64,000 nt of DNA, from positions 59,928-123,927 of the forward strand of contig CAYYKD010000007.1 of NCBI GenBank assembly GCA_964471825.1. The letters are read 5' to 3'. The translations under genes were made by a program, and so were the position numbers. Shown one piece after another: positions 1-9,243 of this stretch. Position 1 is the first letter of the stretch. The number at the start of each line of letters is the position of its first letter. Under the pieces are notes generated by a model. It made no database searches and was not told the origin of the DNA. It worked only from the letters and a program-made list of their open reading frames with translations. This stretch comes from CAYYKD01 sp964471825. GTDB taxonomy: Bacteria > Spirochaetota > GWE2-31-10 > CAYYKD01.

Positions 1-3000
1 ATTATCTGTCATGCTACTGCGGCTGTGCATTTTGATAAGGAAGTTGATACGATATTTGAGATCGGGGGACAGGATGCAAAGTACACATACCTTGTAAATG
101 GTGTTCCTGCTGATTATGCAATGAACGAGGCCTGCTCTGCCGGTACGGGGAGCTTCCTTGAGGAATCTGCACTTGAAACGCTTGGCGTGAAGATGCAGGA
201 TATTGGGCCTGTTGCCCTTAAGGCGACCAGACCGCCTAACTTTAACGATCAATGTGCGGCATTTATAAGCTCTGATATTAAAGTTGCAAGTCAGGAGGGG
301 ATAGCAAGAGAAGATATGATCGCAGGTCTTGTGTATTCTATCTGTATGAACTACACCAACCGTGTAAAAGGCTCACGAAGAGTTGGTGAAAAAGTATTTA
401 TGCAGGGTGGTGTNNNNNNNNNNAAGGCAGTTCCGATAGCAATGGCAGCCCTTACAGGTAAAAATATCATCGTTCCACCGGATCCGGGTTTGATGGGTGC
501 ATACGGTGTGGCACTTGAGATCAAGAAGAGACTGGATAATAATCTGCTTGAAAAAAAAGAATTCTTCCTTGATGATCTAATCGGAAGGGATGTAGGTTAT
601 GGCAAGACCTTTAAATGTGCCGGTGGTAAAGAGAAGTGTGATATCGGTTGTGAGATAATGACCATTATTATAGATGGAAAGAACTACGCCTTTGGTGGTG
701 CCTGCAATAAATACTACAATGTTATCAGAAATCTTAAGTTTGATGAGGATAAACTTGATGTAGTTGCGAGACGGGAAAAACTTATATTCGGCAAGTATGG
801 TACCGGTGTAAATGTTGGAGAGGGTGCAAAGGTTATAGGGGTTAATAGAAGTTTCTATACTAATACATATTTTCCATTGTACTATAATTTTTTCTCTAGA
901 CTTGGATTTAAAGTTGTTGTTTCTGAAAACTCAGCTAAGGAGGGTGAAGAATCCTCCAAGTCAAGTTTCTGTTACCCGATGATCCTTGCCCATGGGTTTT
1001 TCTGGGATCTGCTAGAAAAAAAACCGGACTACATATTTATGCCGCACCTTGTTCAGCTAGAGGCGGATAGTAAGTGTTCCAGTTGTTCAACCGAGATTGG
1101 AAATAAGAAATCCTGTGTGTTTAATCAGGGCGAACCTTTTGCTATGGCCTCAACCTTTAAGGATAAGATCGGCAAAACTGAGATGCTTGTTCCACTTGTT
1201 GACTTCTCAAGAGGGATTGAACGGGAAGAAAAAGTTTTTGTAAGGCTAGCTGTAAATAAACTTGGCTGTAAAGAGGCTGATGCGATAACGGCATATAGAG
1301 AGGCTGTTTCAAAGCAGAGGGGATTCTTTTCAGACCTTAAAAAGATGTCTGATGATTTCCTTAAAGAGCTTGAAGCAAATCCTGATAAAATTGGTGTTGT
1401 TCTATTTGGACGACCATACAATGCATTTACCGAAAAAGCAAATATGGGGATACCGAGGAAGTTTACCTCTAGAGGTATCGAGATTATTCCATATGATGCT
1501 CTACATTTTGAGGATGAGACATTTAAACCGTTTATGCACTGGGCAATGGGTGAGACAATCCTTAAAGCTGCACAGATAGTTGAACGGCATCCGCAGTTAT
1601 TTGCTACATTTATAACTAACTTTAGCTGTGGTCCTGACTCATTTCTGGTAGAATTATTTAGAGAGCAGATGGAGGGTAAGCCTTCCCTTACGCTGGAGCT
1701 TGACTCACACAGTGCTGATGCGGGGGTTAATACCCGGATAGAGGCGTTCCTGGATGTTGTTAGATTCTATAGGGAGCTGCAGAAGACAGGTAGCATTAAG
1801 CATCAAGAGGATGACGGGTTTATCCAGTCCTGGGTTGAGGGGGACGGTTTTGCCGCTAAGGTGCATCTATCTGATGGGAAGACTATTATACCTGCTAAGT
1901 CTGATAAATATGACTTTATGTTTCCATCACTTTCAAGATATGTAATGGGACCTGCGAATGAGTATCTAAACAGGATAAATATTCGTGGCGTACTTATGCC
2001 AGAAACAACTCTTGAAAGTATAAAGTTGGGTAGGTCACAAACTTCAAGTAAGGAATGTATGCCTCAGGCAATAATGATGGGTAATATGATGACCTATCTG
2101 CGTGATCGTGAGGATAAGACTAGACCTGTAGTTCTGCTGCATGCAACTGATACCTCCCCTTGTAGGTTGGAGCAGTACTATAATAGCTTTGACTCATTTA
2201 TAAGAAGAAATAAGATTAAGGACTTTGCAATATTTAGACTCGATGATAGAAAGGGCTACTCTGGCTTTGGAACCGGTCTTCTATTGAAGCTGTTTAACTC
2301 ATTTGTACTTGGTGATGCTCTTGAGGATATTAAAAATGCGATGTGTGTTCTTGCTGTTGATAAAGATTATGCATTGAAGGTGTTTGAAGAGGAATTCCAG
2401 AAGATGATGGACAACTTTGGCGGTAGAGAGAAGATATCGTTTAAGGAAAGACTAAAACAATCTTCTAAGAGGTTTGCAGAGATTCCTAGAAAGGGTGATA
2501 TAAAGGATGCTAAATTTATTACAGTAACCGGTGAGATCTATGTTAGAAATGACCACTTTGCACGAAGAAATATCGAAGGGCAGTTAGCTGAGAAGGGTTT
2601 TATTGCTAAGGTAATTCCGTTTATGGAGACTCTGTTCTATGCAGATTATTCGTTGATGAATGATCTTACTGAGATCGATGTTCATCCTTTACAGAAGATC
2701 TATTTCTGGTTTAAGACATTCTTTCAATCAAAGATCGATCGTGATGTAAAGATGGCCTTTAAGGACTGCGGATTCTACAAACCGATGCTTATTAATATAA
2801 AAGAGATAATAACTGCATCAAGATTGATAGTTAGCCCTCATCTAAGAGGGGAGGTGCCGATAACAGCCGGATCAGCATTGAAGTATATTATCAATGAGTC
2901 GTGCGGAGTTATCTCTATCGGGCCGTTTGCCTGTCTGCCGTCAAGAATGGTAGAATCCCTGTTGAAACCAAATATGAATCTGGCACATAAAATTGCAGCT

Positions 3001-3189
3001 TCCGGGTTATCACCGCTCTATAGTGAACTTGATAAACTTGGCGTTACCAATCTGCCGTTCCTACCGATAGAGTCGGATGGAAATCCGTTCACTCAAGTAG
3101 TTCAAGCACAGCTTGAGGTGTTCTGTCTGCAGGCTGACAGGATGCATGTTAAGATTGAAGAGGCCAAAAGAAGGCTGAATAGCAAATAG
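1..3189 (+). CDS. acyl-CoA dehydratase activase fused to 2-hydroxyacyl-CoA dehydratase/DUF2229 region (5' end missing)
   Basis: The reading frame is open from base 1, so this is the 3' part of a giant protein of the BadF/BadG/BcrA/HgdC activase family fused to 2-hydroxyglutaryl-CoA dehydratase-type modules. Family members couple ATP hydrolysis to low-potential electron transfer through a 4Fe-4S cluster to dehydratases or reductases. Seen near the start are IGGQDAK, ACSAGTGSF and a second ATPase motif DPGLMGAYG. A cysteine-rich stretch follows (CAGGKEKCDIGC, then GGACNKYYN), then a DUF2229-like region with CSSCSTE. Later cysteines include FSCGPDSF, SKECMPQ and SCGVISIGPFACLPS. Full-length relatives are usually about 1,400 residues; about 1,060 codons are here. 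Ten Ns at 414-423 replace a few residues without shifting the frame. A strong hairpin terminator follows, so the gene ends its transcript. The exact substrate cannot be told from sequence. Confidence 0.88.
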   Translation: MICHATAAVHFDKEVDTIFEIGGQDAKYTYLVNGVPADYAMNEACSAGTGSFLEESALETLGVKMQDIGPVALKATRPPNFNDQCAAFISSDIKVASQEGIAREDMIAGLVYSICMNYTNRVKGSRRVGEKVFMQGGXXXXKAVPIAMAALTGKNIIVPPDPGLMGAYGVALEIKKRLDNNLLEKKEFFLDDLIGRDVGYGKTFKCAGGKEKCDIGCEIMTIIIDGKNYAFGGACNKYYNVIRNLKFDEDKLDVVARREKLIFGKYGTGVNVGEGAKVIGVNRSFYTNTYFPLYYNFFSRLGFKVVVSENSAKEGEESSKSSFCYPMILAHGFFWDLLEKKPDYIFMPHLVQLEADSKCSSCSTEIGNKKSCVFNQGEPFAMASTFKDKIGKTEMLVPLVDFSRGIEREEKVFVRLAVNKLGCKEADAITAYREAVSKQRGFFSDLKKMSDDFLKELEANPDKIGVVLFGRPYNAFTEKANMGIPRKFTSRGIEIIPYDALHFEDETFKPFMHWAMGETILKAAQIVERHPQLFATFITNFSCGPDSFLVELFREQMEGKPSLTLELDSHSADAGVNTRIEAFLDVVRFYRELQKTGSIKHQEDDGFIQSWVEGDGFAAKVHLSDGKTIIPAKSDKYDFMFPSLSRYVMGPANEYLNRINIRGVLMPETTLESIKLGRSQTSSKECMPQAIMMGNMMTYLRDREDKTRPVVLLHATDTSPCRLEQYYNSFDSFIRRNKIKDFAIFRLDDRKGYSGFGTGLLLKLFNSFVLGDALEDIKNAMCVLAVDKDYALKVFEEEFQKMMDNFGGREKISFKERLKQSSKRFAEIPRKGDIKDAKFITVTGEIYVRNDHFARRNIEGQLAEKGFIAKVIPFMETLFYADYSLMNDLTEIDVHPLQKIYFWFKTFFQSKIDRDVKMAFKDCGFYKPMLINIKEIITASRLIVSPHLRGEVPITAGSALKYIINESCGVISIGPFACLPSRMVESLLKPNMNLAHKIAASGLSPLYSELDKLGVTNLPFLPIESDGNPFTQVVQAQLEVFCLQADRMHVKIEEAKRRLNSK
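414..423. other. assembly gap (10 N)
   Basis: Ten undetermined bases lie inside the activase gene, after MQGG and before KAVPIAMAAL. The frame is kept across them, so the true length is probably close to ten bases. Confidence 0.99.
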
Positions 3190-3278
3190 GTGGTTTCTCG
3201 AAGCTTCAATAAATTTTGCCGTTTGGGGAATTCGGAAGCTTTAAAACATTTTAAAATTTTTTAACTTTTTAAACTTTG

Positions 3279-3308
3279 ACCGGAGGGATAACCTTCCGGT
3301 TTTTTTTG
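3279..3308 (+). terminator. Rho-independent terminator of the activase gene
   Basis: ACCGGAGG and CCTTCCGGT pair with one bulged base around a short loop and are followed directly by a run of eight T. It lies 90 bases after the stop codon. Confidence 0.85.
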
Positions 3309-3357
3309 TTATACTTTTGGATATTTTGAATCTATTAGAAAATAGTTAAAAATTTGT

Positions 3358-3386
3358 TGAGTTATTTTTTAAAATAATGTTATATT
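3358..3386 (+). promoter_or_regulatory. sigma-70-type promoter for the protease/inhibitor operon
   Basis: TTGAGT (3358-3363) and TATATT (3381-3386) are separated by 17 bp in an AT-rich stretch. The -10 lies about 37 bp before the chosen start codon at 3423. Confidence 0.5.
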
Positions 3387-3422
3387 TTTAATATTCTTAT
3401 TAGTATGACTATGGAGCATAAT

Positions 3423-5654
3423 ATGTTAAAGTTTAATTTACCAAAGAGACATTTGGTGACACTATTTTTGACTGGTCTGATAGTATTGTTTTCTGCCTGT
3501 GGTTTTTTTATACCGAACAATTTGGATAACAATAATGACGACGATGATGAGGAGGATTATTACACTCTTTCCTATCTTGATATATTGAATGGTAAAATCT
3601 TAAATGTGTTGCCGGGTATGGAGTACTCACTTAATGATAAATCAACATGGGATGCTTGTTTAAGCTCTTATGTGTCTGTTGTATTAGCTGTTGGCAACAG
3701 AGTTTTCGTAAGACAGATATCAGATCATTCTAAGGAATATTTTCTAGGTGAAGTAAAGGCGTTAAGCGGTAGAGCTGATCTTGTCGCCGGAAACAGCTTA
3801 TTCGTAGGAGAGGGCGATTGGGAAGATGTGCCGTCTGCCTATGCCGGGCAAACAAAAAACATTATGTGTGAGTTTTATAATATTGGGACAACTACAGCTT
3901 ATAGTGCAAATCATAAAATAAGAGTCTATCTGTCTAATGATAGAGAGATAACCGTTGAAGATACTCTACTATTAGAGTACTCCTATCCATATAATTGTGC
4001 TGTCGGTTTGAATTGGATTGGGAATTTTGAGGTTACTATTCCTGCAGATACTTTACCGGGCACCTACTATGTCGGGATAATTGTAGATGCAACAGGCGTT
4101 ATAAGTGAGCTTAACGATGATAATAATTTCACAAGGCCTGAACATGTTGCTGAGGTCCTTATCGCATCAAATCCCGGTGTACTTCCTGATGGTGCATTTA
4201 AGTTTGTCAACTCATGGGGAGTCGGCGGATGGGAAAATAAGGCTGATGGACACTACTGGGTTACATATAGGACTATGAAAAAACAGGAGATGGTTGTAGG
4301 GTATTATTATAATAACTTTGATGCTGTTTATAAACCAACTGTTGTTGCGGTATTTGAGATAAATCATTCTAGAAGAGATGAAGCGAAGGTAATAGTCGGC
4401 TTGGGCGATCCATCCGAGCCTTATATGCAAAAAGAGCTGCAGAGACGATGGGATTCAACTTTTAAATCAGGTCCTTACCCTTTTGGAAACAATAAGATTG
4501 TTCTTGATATCTCTGAGTTTGCTCACGCTATCAATACCTATGATCTATTCTTGTCTATAGAGAATGATGGTACAACAGCAGGAAGCGTTGTGAGTTTTGC
4601 TGTAGAATACTATTCTGACTATAATCAGGCACCATTTAAAACTATAACCGGCACTAACGGAACGATCTCGACAAGTGCAACAACAAATTTTACTGCAACT
4701 ACAAAGGATGCGTTGACTAATCTAGAGTTGCAAGAGATCCAACCTCCTGCAAGATCAGACAGATTTGGAGTTAAGTTCTATGAGGAGAAGCCGTCGCAAG
4801 AGGAGTTGAGAGAGGCTATTAACAATCTTGGAGTCTATGAGCCGGGTAAAAACTACAATAAGATAATTGATGGTAAGTATGGTACCGGTCTTCAGCCGCC
4901 ATCAATGGATGAGTGGAATAGGATGGTTAAATTAACAGGTGTGTCTAACGGAAATACAAGAGGTTTTCTTCCAAATAGTGTGGATCACTCAAAGACCAAA
5001 TTTTTCCCTCCTGTTGGTAGTCAGGGTCAAAAGGGTTCATGTACAGCATTTGCCTTTGCTTATTACATTCAGACCTATACAGAGGCAAGGGAGAGAGACT
5101 GGGATCTCACTGGAACTAAGTGGCTTACAACAGATCCTGAAGGTCTATCAGACGGCGGAGCACCTGACTCAAATCTTGATAAAATATTCAGCCCTGATTT
5201 TTTATACCACATGATAAATAGCGGGGTTGATGAAGGCTCAAGTAATAGTATGGCAGCAACAAATATAATTGTGGTTGGCGGTGCGACATGGTCTAAAATG
5301 CCTTATGATACAAGTGCTATAAATACATGGCCATCAGAAGCTGCATGGAGAGAGGCTGCTAATTACCGAGGCAGAGCTGTAAGTAATGCATACTGGGAAT
5401 ATGTTCAAAGCGGTTATATTATCATTAAAAGTGACACTGATATCCAGCTTCTTAAGACTCTCATTGCTGCGGGTTACTGCGTCTATGCAGGGGTGCAGGC
5501 AGACAACACTGATGGTGCAGGTATATACAATCTATTTGATAACAATGATGTTGCAGATAACGATACTGTCGCAAAGATGCCGGTAGATCATGCACAGACA
5601 GTTGTCGGATACAAAGAGGGCTCGAGCTGGTCCATATCTAATCCGGATAACTAG
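3423..5654 (+). CDS. papain-family (C1) cysteine protease lipoprotein with CARDB domain and permuted catalytic motifs
   Basis: The product is a predicted exported lipoprotein: basic start, hydrophobic segment, then FSAC as a relaxed lipobox. ATG 3423 is chosen because TGGAG lies 6 bases upstream; ATG 3405 is in frame but lacks a ribosome binding site. After an acidic linker, residues about 120-240 look like a CARDB adhesion-type domain. Residues about 255-400 match what normally ends bacterial C1 proteases, including KFVNSWG with the catalytic Asn (about N263). Only afterwards, at about 520-743, come the oxyanion Gln and catalytic Cys (GSQGQKGSCTAF, about C540) and the His (VDHAQTVVGY, about H723). 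In ordinary C1 enzymes the order is Cys, His, Asn. All three residues are present but the order is Asn, Cys, His, as in a circular permutation or a rearranged gene. The next gene encodes a likely inhibitor of this enzyme class, 7 nt downstream. Confidence 0.8.
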   Translation: MLKFNLPKRHLVTLFLTGLIVLFSACGFFIPNNLDNNNDDDDEEDYYTLSYLDILNGKILNVLPGMEYSLNDKSTWDACLSSYVSVVLAVGNRVFVRQISDHSKEYFLGEVKALSGRADLVAGNSLFVGEGDWEDVPSAYAGQTKNIMCEFYNIGTTTAYSANHKIRVYLSNDREITVEDTLLLEYSYPYNCAVGLNWIGNFEVTIPADTLPGTYYVGIIVDATGVISELNDDNNFTRPEHVAEVLIASNPGVLPDGAFKFVNSWGVGGWENKADGHYWVTYRTMKKQEMVVGYYYNNFDAVYKPTVVAVFEINHSRRDEAKVIVGLGDPSEPYMQKELQRRWDSTFKSGPYPFGNNKIVLDISEFAHAINTYDLFLSIENDGTTAGSVVSFAVEYYSDYNQAPFKTITGTNGTISTSATTNFTATTKDALTNLELQEIQPPARSDRFGVKFYEEKPSQEELREAINNLGVYEPGKNYNKIIDGKYGTGLQPPSMDEWNRMVKLTGVSNGNTRGFLPNSVDHSKTKFFPPVGSQGQKGSCTAFAFAYYIQTYTEARERDWDLTGTKWLTTDPEGLSDGGAPDSNLDKIFSPDFLYHMINSGVDEGSSNSMAATNIIVVGGATWSKMPYDTSAINTWPSEAAWREAANYRGRAVSNAYWEYVQSGYIIIKSDTDIQLLKTLIAAGYCVYAGVQADNTDGAGIYNLFDNNDVADNDTVAKMPVDHAQTVVGYKEGSSWSISNPDN

Positions 5655-5661
5655 GTTTAGT

Positions 5662-6099
5662 ATGAAAGAGTTTTCAATTAGAATATTGCTTATAAGAATA
5701 CTTTGTTTTGTTTTATTGATTTTTGTGTCAGGCTGTTTAACAGGGCGTTCAACGGCTGTTAACTCTGACTTATCCGGTTCTGATACAACTATCTATAGTG
5801 TCGGTGAGATTGTAGAGGTAAATTTATCTGCAAATCCATCTACCGGGTATACATGGATAGTTGATGAGAACTACGATAGGCGGGTAATTGAATTCATTTC
5901 AAAGGTGTATATTCCACATCAACCGCCTGATTCTGAACCAATCAAGACTGGTAGCGGGGGAGTAGAGGTTATAACATTTAAAGTGATAGGTAAGGGGCAA
6001 ACGAAGATTAATCTTACCTATAATAGACGATGGGCAACCGGGAATAGTGAGGATTCAAATTTGATGAAAAGTACTATTATTGTTAAAGCAAAGAATTAG
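5662..6099 (+). CDS. chagasin-like (I42) cysteine protease inhibitor lipoprotein
   Basis: A 145-residue protein with an N-terminal hydrophobic signal ending in VSGC, a lipobox. The mature part carries the three loop motifs of chagasin/I42 inhibitors, which block papain-family proteases by inserting loops into the active-site cleft: NPSTGYTW (L2), GSGGVE followed by a beta strand (L4) and RRW in place of the usual R-P-W (L6). The start is ATG 5662; the frame is open further upstream inside the protease gene but that would destroy the signal peptide. It starts 7 nt after the protease stop codon, so the two are almost certainly cotranscribed. The natural reading is that it restrains the neighbouring C1 protease in the periplasm or protects the cell from it; that target is inferred from context. 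Confidence 0.85.
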   Translation: MKEFSIRILLIRILCFVLLIFVSGCLTGRSTAVNSDLSGSDTTIYSVGEIVEVNLSANPSTGYTWIVDENYDRRVIEFISKVYIPHQPPDSEPIKTGSGGVEVITFKVIGKGQTKINLTYNRRWATGNSEDSNLMKSTIIVKAKN

Positions 6100-6224
6100 A
6101 TAGGTGTTTTTTTGGCTGTTATTTAAAATAGATGAATTTGTTAGTTTAAATTTTGTGAAGGTCAATAAATAATAAATAAACAAAACCTTAAACATATAAA
6201 AACTATAACTATTTGAAATTTACT

Positions 6225-6252
6225 TTGCAATTTTTTTGTTTTTTTGTATAAT
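6225..6252 (+). promoter_or_regulatory. sigma-70-type promoter of iadA
   Basis: TTGCAA (6225-6230), 16 bp, then consensus TATAAT (6247-6252). The start codon with an AGGAGA ribosome binding site follows about 36 bp later. Confidence 0.7.
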
Positions 6253-6288
6253 GAGTTAATTTCTAAATCACTTACTTAGGAGAGGCCG

Positions 6289-7482
6289 ATGTATTTAAAA
6301 TTGATTAAAAACGGCGAGGTTTATGCACCAACTTATCTTGGTAAAAAAGATATCTTGCTTGCTGTCGATCGGATAGCTTATATTGCAGATAAGATTGAGC
6401 TGCCGGAGCAATTTGTTGATATTGATGTTATTGATGCTACAGGAAAAATTATAGTTCCGGGATTCATTGATGGGCATGTTCATATTGCGGGAGCTGGTGG
6501 TGAGGGTGGGCCTTCATCAAGAACTCCGGGTATGGAATTAAGCCAGATGCTTGAGGGAGGGATTACCTCTGTTGTAGGGTGTCTTGGAACAGATGGTTTT
6601 ACGCGGTCTGTTGAAGGTGTTCTAATGAAGGCTAAGGGCCTTAGACAACTTGGTGTCTCAGCTTGGATTTACACGGGTGCATATCAGGTTCCTACACCAA
6701 CTATTCTTGGTGATGTAGGTAAAGATATTGCTATGATTGATGAGATTATTGGTGTTGGAGAGATTGCGGTTTCTGATCATAGATCATCATGTCCATCTGT
6801 TAGAGAGCTTGCAAGAATCGGTGAACATGCAAGAGTGGGTGGTATGCTTGGTGGAAAGGCCGGTATAGTTAACCTTCACATGGGTGATGCTAGAGATCCA
6901 TTTAAGATACTATATGAGGTGGCTAATCAGACTGAGCTTAAATTGACTCAGTTTTTGCCAACGCATTGTAATAGAAATGACTATATTTTTGAAGATGCAA
7001 AGACATATGGTAAGAAGGGTTTTATTGATATTACTGCAAGTTCTTATCCATACTTTCCACAATATGAGATTAAGCCGTCAAAGGCTATAGGCGAGTTATT
7101 GAAAGCCGGGGTTCCTTTACAGAATATTACTATGACCTCTGATGCGTGCGGTTCGTTACCGGACTTCGATGAGCATGGTAATCTTATAAAGATGGCCTAT
7201 GGTCTTCCAAAATCAATATTTATCGAGCTTAGAGATGCGGTTCTACAAGAAAAACTTGAGCTTGAAAAGGCATTGAGAGTAATTACATCTAACCCTGCTG
7301 ATATATTAAAACTTCAGTATAAGGGAAGAGTAAGGGTAGGTAAAGATGCTGATCTTGTAATTATGACTAAGAGAGATATGGAGATCGACACAGTTATTGC
7401 CGGTGGAGAGGTTATGGTAAGTCAGGGGATTGTAACTAAACAAGGTATGTATGAACATTTCAACAAGAGCCCTGAGGATTAA
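6289..7482 (+). CDS. iadA: isoaspartyl dipeptidase (beta-aspartyl peptidase), amidohydrolase family
   Basis: The 397-residue protein matches the length (about 390) and motifs of IadA, which hydrolyses beta-aspartyl dipeptides left by breakdown of proteins with isoaspartate damage. Metal ligands are visible: GHVH (H63, H65), H197 in NLHMGD, H226 in PTHCNR and D285 in TSDACG. SDHRSS and GGMLGGKAG are family signatures. Where E. coli IadA has a carboxylated lysine bridging the two metals (GVKCAISDHRS), this protein has glutamate (E158 in GVGEIAVSDHRS); several amidohydrolase subgroups use a natural Glu there, so activity is still expected. AGGAGA precedes the ATG. The gene stands alone with its own promoter and terminator and is probably cytoplasmic. 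Confidence 0.92.
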   Translation: MYLKLIKNGEVYAPTYLGKKDILLAVDRIAYIADKIELPEQFVDIDVIDATGKIIVPGFIDGHVHIAGAGGEGGPSSRTPGMELSQMLEGGITSVVGCLGTDGFTRSVEGVLMKAKGLRQLGVSAWIYTGAYQVPTPTILGDVGKDIAMIDEIIGVGEIAVSDHRSSCPSVRELARIGEHARVGGMLGGKAGIVNLHMGDARDPFKILYEVANQTELKLTQFLPTHCNRNDYIFEDAKTYGKKGFIDITASSYPYFPQYEIKPSKAIGELLKAGVPLQNITMTSDACGSLPDFDEHGNLIKMAYGLPKSIFIELRDAVLQEKLELEKALRVITSNPADILKLQYKGRVRVGKDADLVIMTKRDMEIDTVIAGGEVMVSQGIVTKQGMYEHFNKSPED

Positions 7483-7510
7483 AGATGATTTGAATTGATA
7501 TTTAAATAAA

Positions 7511-7537
7511 AAACCTGTCATATCGGCAGGTTTTTTT
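7511..7537 (+). terminator. Rho-independent terminator of iadA
   Basis: AAACCTGTC and GGCAGGTTT pair (one G-U wobble) around loop ATATC, followed by a T run. Confidence 0.88.
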
Positions 7538-7581
7538 ACTTTTAGAATAAAGAACTCTTGATGATATTTGGTAATGTTTTT

Positions 7582-7612
7582 AAAAAAAAGAGCTGCTTCT
7601 CTTCGGCAGCTC
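7582..7612 (-). terminator. Rho-independent terminator of the ornithine aminotransferase gene
   Basis: Read on the minus strand, GAGCTGC and GCAGCTC form a 7-bp stem followed by eight T. It lies about 45 bp after the stop of the leftward gene. Confidence 0.85.
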
Positions 7613-7655
7613 TATCAATTAGTTTTTTAAGTTTGAGACAGTAATTATGTTATTA

Positions 7656-8861
7656 TTAATTTGTTAATACCTTTCTTATCTTCTCTAATGCCCAGTCGAT
7701 CTCTTTTTTCTTTATAACAAGTGGCGGTGCAAATCTTATGGTTTGATCATGGGTTTCTTTACAGAGTACCCCAAGCTCAAGCAGATCCATGCAAAACTTT
7801 CTTGCACCACCATGTTCAACCTTGATTTCAACACCTATAAGTAGTCCCTTACCTCTTATCTCTTTGACATATTTTGAATCAATTTTTTTAAGCTCATCTA
7901 CAAAGTATTCTCCGAGTCTCTTTGATCTTTCAGCTAGTTTTTCGTCCAGTAGAACATCAATCGCAGCTATGCCTACCGCACACCCGAGCGGATTTCCGCC
8001 AAATGTTGATCCGTGATCACCGGGATTTATAACACTCATTATATCATTATCAGTCAAAACCAGAGATACCGGCATAATACCTGCTGATAATGCTTTACCG
8101 AGTATTAACATATCGGGTTTAATATTCTCATGGTTATAGCAAAACATCTCTCCTGTTCTACCAAAACCGGTCTGAATTTCATCAAGAATTAAGAGGATGT
8201 TATTTTCCGTAGTAATTTTTCTGAGTTCTGCAAGATAACCTGCTGGTGGAACTATAACTCCTCCCTCTCCTTGAATGGGTTCAACAAGGATTCCTATAGT
8301 ATTTGGGGTAATAAGTTTTTTTAAGGCCTCTGCATCGCCATATGGTGCAACAACAAAGCCCTTAGGAAACGGCCCAAAACCATCTTTGTATTGGTCCTCT
8401 GTAGAAAAACTGACTATAGTAATAGTTCTTCCGTGAAAATTATTCTGACAGACGATTATCTCACCTTTATTCTTATCTATGTTTTTTCTGTAGTGTCCCC
8501 ATTTCCTTGCGATCTTAATCGCAGTCTCGACAGCCTCAGTTCCGGTGTTCATTGGTAGAGCTTTTTCAAACCCTGCTATCGAACAAATTTTTTCTAGAAA
8601 TTCGCCCATTATATCATTGTAGAAAGCTCTCGATGTCAATGTAAGTTTGTTTGCTTGCTTAAAAAGTGCTTTCATCACTTTTGGGTGTCGGTGTCCCTGG
8701 TTAAGAGCAGAATATGACGATAGCATATCCATGTATTTATTGCCTTCAACATCTTTTACCCAAACGCCTTTACCTTTTTTTATGACGACAGGTATTGATG
8801 CGTAGTTGTTAGCACAGACTTTTTTTTCTCTCTGTATAATCTCTATACTGCTATTGTTCAT
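7656..8861 (-). CDS. rocD: ornithine aminotransferase (class III, PLP-dependent)
   Basis: A 401-residue class III aminotransferase. It should transfer the delta-amino group of ornithine to 2-oxoglutarate, giving glutamate-5-semialdehyde for proline or glutamate metabolism. Seen are the PLP phosphate motif TGTEAVE, the aspartate motif LILDEIQTG and the Schiff-base lysine in ILGKALSAG (K256 from the chosen start). FHGRT and GSTFGGNPL are typical of the family, and overall similarity is to RocD/OAT rather than acetylornithine aminotransferase, though ArgD-type activity cannot be excluded. ATG 8861 is chosen because GGAGAA lies 8 bases upstream; the longer frame to 8918 adds an unlikely 19-residue head. 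It is transcribed alone, convergent with iadA and divergent from the B12 locus. Confidence 0.9.
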   Translation of the reverse strand: MNNSSIEIIQREKKVCANNYASIPVVIKKGKGVWVKDVEGNKYMDMLSSYSALNQGHRHPKVMKALFKQANKLTLTSRAFYNDIMGEFLEKICSIAGFEKALPMNTGTEAVETAIKIARKWGHYRKNIDKNKGEIIVCQNNFHGRTITIVSFSTEDQYKDGFGPFPKGFVVAPYGDAEALKKLITPNTIGILVEPIQGEGGVIVPPAGYLAELRKITTENNILLILDEIQTGFGRTGEMFCYNHENIKPDMLILGKALSAGIMPVSLVLTDNDIMSVINPGDHGSTFGGNPLGCAVGIAAIDVLLDEKLAERSKRLGEYFVDELKKIDSKYVKEIRGKGLLIGVEIKVEHGGARKFCMDLLELGVLCKETHDQTIRFAPPLVIKKKEIDWALEKIRKVLTN

Positions 8862-9061
8862 AGTAAATATTCTCCGTAAGTATATTTTAATGTTGTTTGA
8901 TGTTCTTGAGAAGATCAATATTTTCGCAAGAACTGTAGTTATATCATTTTATTTTGAACTTATCAATCGGTTATTTAAAAATAATTAGTTTAGTTAGAAT
9001 TATTAGTTTCGTTATAATATTGACAACTTTGAATTATTAAGATATATCCCATTTATCTAAA

Positions 9062-9240
9062 ATTGGAATGGAAAGGAAGTGAGGTGTGAATCCTCCGCTA
9101 GCCCGTAACCGTGATAGGATAAAACCTTAAGCCGGGAACTACCATATTCAGTTAGAAAACTATTATTCATGGACTTCGCGGATCGAGTCAGAATAAGCAC
9201 ACCCCATAAATACTCCCGTTCAAAATGGTGTCTTATCTCT
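9062..9240 (+). promoter_or_regulatory. cobalamin riboswitch
   Basis: The stretch contains the conserved cobalamin aptamer core: GAGGTGTGAATCCTCCGCTA, then GCCCGTAACCGTGATAGGA, then the B12-box-like AAGCCGGGAACTACC near 9128-9142, with the expected complementary arms. The exact 5' and 3' limits are approximate. It occupies most of the 400-bp gap between rocD and the lipoprotein gene and should shut down the downstream lipoprotein and receptor genes when cobalamin is plentiful. No promoter was confidently placed in the AT-rich sequence 8940-9060. Confidence 0.88.
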
Positions 9241-9243
9241 CAT

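Noticed and set aside
5590..5661. 24-residue N-terminal extension of the chagasin-like gene inside the protease gene
   Set aside because: It would bury the signal peptide; the ATG at 5662 directly precedes a proper lipoprotein signal.
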